A stretch of DNA of 47,791 bases. It comes from Ascidiaceihabitans sp. (GTDB lineage: Bacteria; Pseudomonadota; Alphaproteobacteria; Rhodobacterales; Rhodobacteraceae). Shown in pieces: positions 45,749 through 47,791 of this stretch (its first letter is position 1; each line of letters begins with the position of its first letter). Location: assembly GCA_028248455.1 (NCBI GenBank), contig JAOKHV010000012.1:1-47791 (forward strand), read 5' to 3'. The notes below the pieces were generated by a model that was not told the origin of the DNA, did not search any database, and worked only from the letters and a program-made list of their open reading frames with translations. The translations under genes were made by a program, and so were the position numbers.

Positions 45749-47035
45749 TTAAGACGCTTTGGTCAGCACTGCGATATAGAAACCATCCATGCCACCCAAA
45801 TCTGGCCAATAGTCTGGACGCAAACGCAAACCGCCCTCGGTCGTTGTCCAAGTCGGATCAACGCCTTTAATGCCCAACGCATCACGATTCACACTCATAT
45901 CTGGATGACGCTTTAACGCCTCTTCAACTTGAACTTCGCCTTCATCCGGCAAAAGCGAACAGGTGCAAAACACCAAACGCCCGCCAGGTTTTAGCAAAGT
46001 CCATGCGTGATCTAGAATACGCGCCTGAAGATTAATCAGCTCACCAAACTCTGAGCCATCTTTTGCATGTGGAAGATCAGGATGCCGGCGGATCGTACCC
46101 GTTGCAGAACATGGGGCATCCAGCAAGATCGCATCAAATTCACCCTCAAGGGTAAGGGCATCAGCCACACGAACATGTGCTTTCAATCCAACGCGCGCGA
46201 AATTTTCTTCGACACGCGCCATGCGGTATCTAGAAACATCAACGGCCGTAACATTCGCCCCCATTGCCGACAATTGCATCGTCTTGCCACCTGGGGCCGC
46301 GCAAAGATCCAGAACATTTTCACCATCCTTTGGCGCAAGGATTCGCGCAGGGATTGCCGCAGCTGCATCCTGAACCCACCAAGCACCTTCGCTATAGCCA
46401 TCCATTGTTGATACCTGACCAGCATCCGCCAAACGAACAGACCCTGTCGGCAAAACTGATCCACCAACACGAGCGGCCAACGCTAAAGCGTCACCATCAC
46501 GTGGTGTCAAATCCAAAGGAGCCCCAGCGAAATGTGCGATTTCCATAATCGCCATCGCCTCGTTGCCCCAAGCTTGGGACAGTGGGCTTCGCAACCATTT
46601 CGGCATACGTGGGGGGCGCAAAGCGTGCCAAGCCTCTGGCCCAGTGGCCGCAACCTTGCGCAAAACTGCGTTGGTTAGACCTTTTAGCTTACCGTATCGC
46701 TTATGCCCAGAAATCAACTGAACCATCGCATTGACCACGCCGTGTGCAGCTGCGCCTTGGCACAACTCAACGGTCCCAACCCGCAACACATTGCGCACCA
46801 TAAGCGGTGGATTTTTCTGCAGATGTTTATGAAGCACTCGATCAGCGCGTTCCAAGCCACGCAACGTTTCAGTTGCCAGCCGTTGGGCCCGCGCCCGATC
46901 TGCGGGTTCCAATTTATCAAGCGCACCAGCGGCTAGGACTTCGGACATCAGTTTGCCCTCACCCAGAACCTGATCCAACACATAAACTGCGCTTCTCCGC
47001 GCTTGGACGCCTGTATCGGTGCGCTTGTCTGTCAT
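45749..47035 (-). CDS. rsmB: 16S rRNA (cytosine-967-C5)-methyltransferase
   Basis: A 428-aa methyltransferase from the ATG at 47035, which has AAGGATC upstream; the longer frame to 47173 overlaps the divergent gene. An N-terminal NusB-like domain (about 15-140) precedes the SAM-binding Rossmann domain (VLDLCAAPGGKTMQLSA, about 245). The two catalytic Cys motifs are DAPCSATGTIRRHPD and CTCSLLPDEGE. It modifies C967 of the small-subunit rRNA. It is the first gene of the minus-strand series running to purH and lspA, though a gap of about 80 nt separates it from the next gene. Confidence 0.94.
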   Translation of the reverse strand: MTDKRTDTGVQARRSAVYVLDQVLGEGKLMSEVLAAGALDKLEPADRARAQRLATETLRGLERADRVLHKHLQKNPPLMVRNVLRVGTVELCQGAAAHGVVNAMVQLISGHKRYGKLKGLTNAVLRKVAATGPEAWHALRPPRMPKWLRSPLSQAWGNEAMAIMEIAHFAGAPLDLTPRDGDALALAARVGGSVLPTGSVRLADAGQVSTMDGYSEGAWWVQDAAAAIPARILAPKDGENVLDLCAAPGGKTMQLSAMGANVTAVDVSRYRMARVEENFARVGLKAHVRVADALTLEGEFDAILLDAPCSATGTIRRHPDLPHAKDGSEFGELINLQARILDHAWTLLKPGGRLVFCTCSLLPDEGEVQVEEALKRHPDMSVNRDALGIKGVDPTWTTTEGGLRLRPDYWPDLGGMDGFYIAVLTKAS

Positions 47036-47136
47036 TGAATTGATCCTTCGCCATTCGCGTCGCAATTTCGGTACAGGGCTTGTCCCTGACAAGGCACGGC
47101 GTATATCAACGTCATGGCCGCAAAGGAACCCAATCG

Positions 47137-47313
47137 ATGACTGATATCTCAAAGGATTTACCCGAAGCCGCAAAACGTGCGCTAGCAGAGGCCGAAACGC
47201 GCCGCAAAGAACAGGGCGAATTCAAGCTACCGACCGAATTGGGCGGCCGAAAAGGACCGGAACCAGTTCGTTTTGGAGATTGGGAAAGAAAAGGGATCGC
47301 CGTCGATTTCTAG
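47137..47313 (+). CDS. DUF1674 protein (SDHAF4-like)
   Basis: A 58-aa protein whose C-terminus (ELGGRKGPEPVRFGDWERKG with IAVDF) is the DUF1674 signature shared with mitochondrial succinate dehydrogenase assembly factor 4. By analogy it may help flavinylated SdhA assemble. The ATG at 47137 has AAGGAA nine nt upstream. It is divergent from rsmB and convergent with the secreted protein gene at 47326. Confidence 0.88.
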   Translation: MTDISKDLPEAAKRALAEAETRRKEQGEFKLPTELGGRKGPEPVRFGDWERKGIAVDF

Positions 47314-47325
47314 GCGATCACAAAA

Positions 47326-47682
47326 CTAATTAAGTTTGAATACGGCTGAATCGCCTTCACCACGATCAGAAGTGAAGCGAACGCGCCCTTCGCTGGCACG
47401 CACCTCTTGACAATTATAGCCCAATTCGGACCCACCCCAATAAAGGCTCCGACAAAAGAACCCATCGCGCCACATCCAGTCACCTGTGACAGCCCAGCCT
47501 GCGCCTTTGCCCGAAATGCTACCATCTTCCGCAACTTTAATTTTGACCAGAGGGCGTGAAAGGGTTTTACCGATAATCAAACGTACGAAATCAGATTGGC
47601 TGCTAACCATTGCCAATTCAGCCGAAGCAGACCCAGCAAACAAAGCTGCGGCACATCCAAGAGCAAGTGATCGTTTTCGCAT
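47326..47682 (-). CDS. Small secreted protein of unknown function
   Basis: A 118-aa protein with a clear signal peptide (residues 1-21, ending GSASA). The mature part has a predicted beta-rich character, two cysteines (FFCRSLYWGG and YNCQEV, possible disulfide) and a WAVTGDWMWRDGFFC motif. In many Rhodobacteraceae genomes such proteins are labelled dihydrodipicolinate reductase, but nothing here supports that activity: there is no nucleotide-binding fold and it is exported. I do not know its role. Confidence 0.75.
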   Translation of the reverse strand: MRKRSLALGCAAALFAGSASAELAMVSSQSDFVRLIIGKTLSRPLVKIKVAEDGSISGKGAGWAVTGDWMWRDGFFCRSLYWGGSELGYNCQEVRASEGRVRFTSDRGEGDSAVFKLN

Positions 47683-47757
47683 AACGTTTTTCCCTACTCA
47701 CGTGTTACCAACATTACGCATTCTAGCTGGTACCAGATCACTTTGAAGGGCAAGACT

Positions 47758-47791
47758 GTGGCAAAACTTAAGCTATTTGGGCGAATTCGCG
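47758..47791 (+). CDS. Start of an unidentified gene cut by the window edge
   Basis: A GTG with AAGGG upstream opens a frame reading VAKLKLFGRIR to the end of the window. Eleven codons are too few to identify a family. Confidence 0.35.
   Translation, partial: MAKLKLFGRIR

Noticed and set aside
47040-47050. TGATCC motif near rsmB resembling an RpoE -35 element
   Set aside because: It is the complement of the rsmB ribosome-binding region (AAGGATCA), and no suitable -10 follows at 16-19 nt.

Overview
The window looks like chromosomal sequence from an alphaproteobacterium, most likely a marine Rhodobacteraceae (Roseobacter-group) strain of moderate G+C. The best indicators are an RpoE-ChrR sigma/anti-sigma pair facing the DUF1365/FAD-oxidase/MFS/DUF3833/SDR operon, DUF1674 and DUF3035 genes, a MutL that carries its own endonuclease motif, an ALDH16-type two-domain aldehyde dehydrogenase, and a Liv-type transporter flanked by two AMP-forming ligases. 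I see no prophage, IS element, CRISPR array, rRNA or tRNA. Gene density is high and most starts are set by a visible Shine-Dalgarno sequence or a 4-nt ATGA overlap.

Layout. (1) 1-966: end of leuC and all of leuD (leucine synthesis), then a 576-nt gap with hairpins but no convincing gene. (2) 1543-4107: a YghU-type glutathione enzyme convergent with a lone Fe(III)-type ABC permease. (3) 4154-13164, minus strand: acyl-CoA ligase (TTG start), LivG, LivH, LivM, substrate-binding protein, LivF and a PaaK-like protein. This block is interrupted by a small SHOCT/two-TM gene on the opposite strand (8888-9205) and carries an 11-bp-period repeat. A hybrid histidine kinase and an OmpR-type regulator diverge from it at 13380-15985. 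(4) 16069-19100: a WGR-domain protein convergent with a large molybdenum formate dehydrogenase alpha subunit that has no partner subunits nearby. (5) 19306-21637: histidine phosphatase, GST and LYS1-type saccharopine dehydrogenase. (6) 21645-27684: the photo-oxidative-stress locus; rpoE-chrR reads right, a five-gene operon reads left, and both sides carry TGATCC-type RpoE promoter motifs. (7) 27763-28806: an ada gene disabled by two frameshifts and two stop codons. (8) 28826-31899: mutL-rmuC. (9) 32007-38452: class III aminotransferase, NCS2 nucleobase permease, then divergent deoC-ALDH16. (10) 38489-47791: rsmB, heparinase-like, purH, lspA, DUF3035 lipoprotein and an M16 peptidase pair, all minus strand, with DUF1674 and two further small or partial genes at the right end.

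How the parts work together. Block 3 reads as an import-and-activate module: a Liv-type importer brings in a carboxylate and dedicated ligases convert it to a CoA thioester, with the adjacent two-component pair as candidate regulator. Block 6 is a singlet-oxygen/organic-hydroperoxide regulon with autoregulation. Block 9 joins deoxyribose-5-phosphate cleavage to aldehyde oxidation. The least explained items are a 22-bp sequence repeated (21/22 identical) just upstream of livG and near fdhA, each copy inside a 21-codon ORF; the stand-alone formate dehydrogenase; the antisense SHOCT gene inside the Liv cluster; and the 11-bp repeat array.
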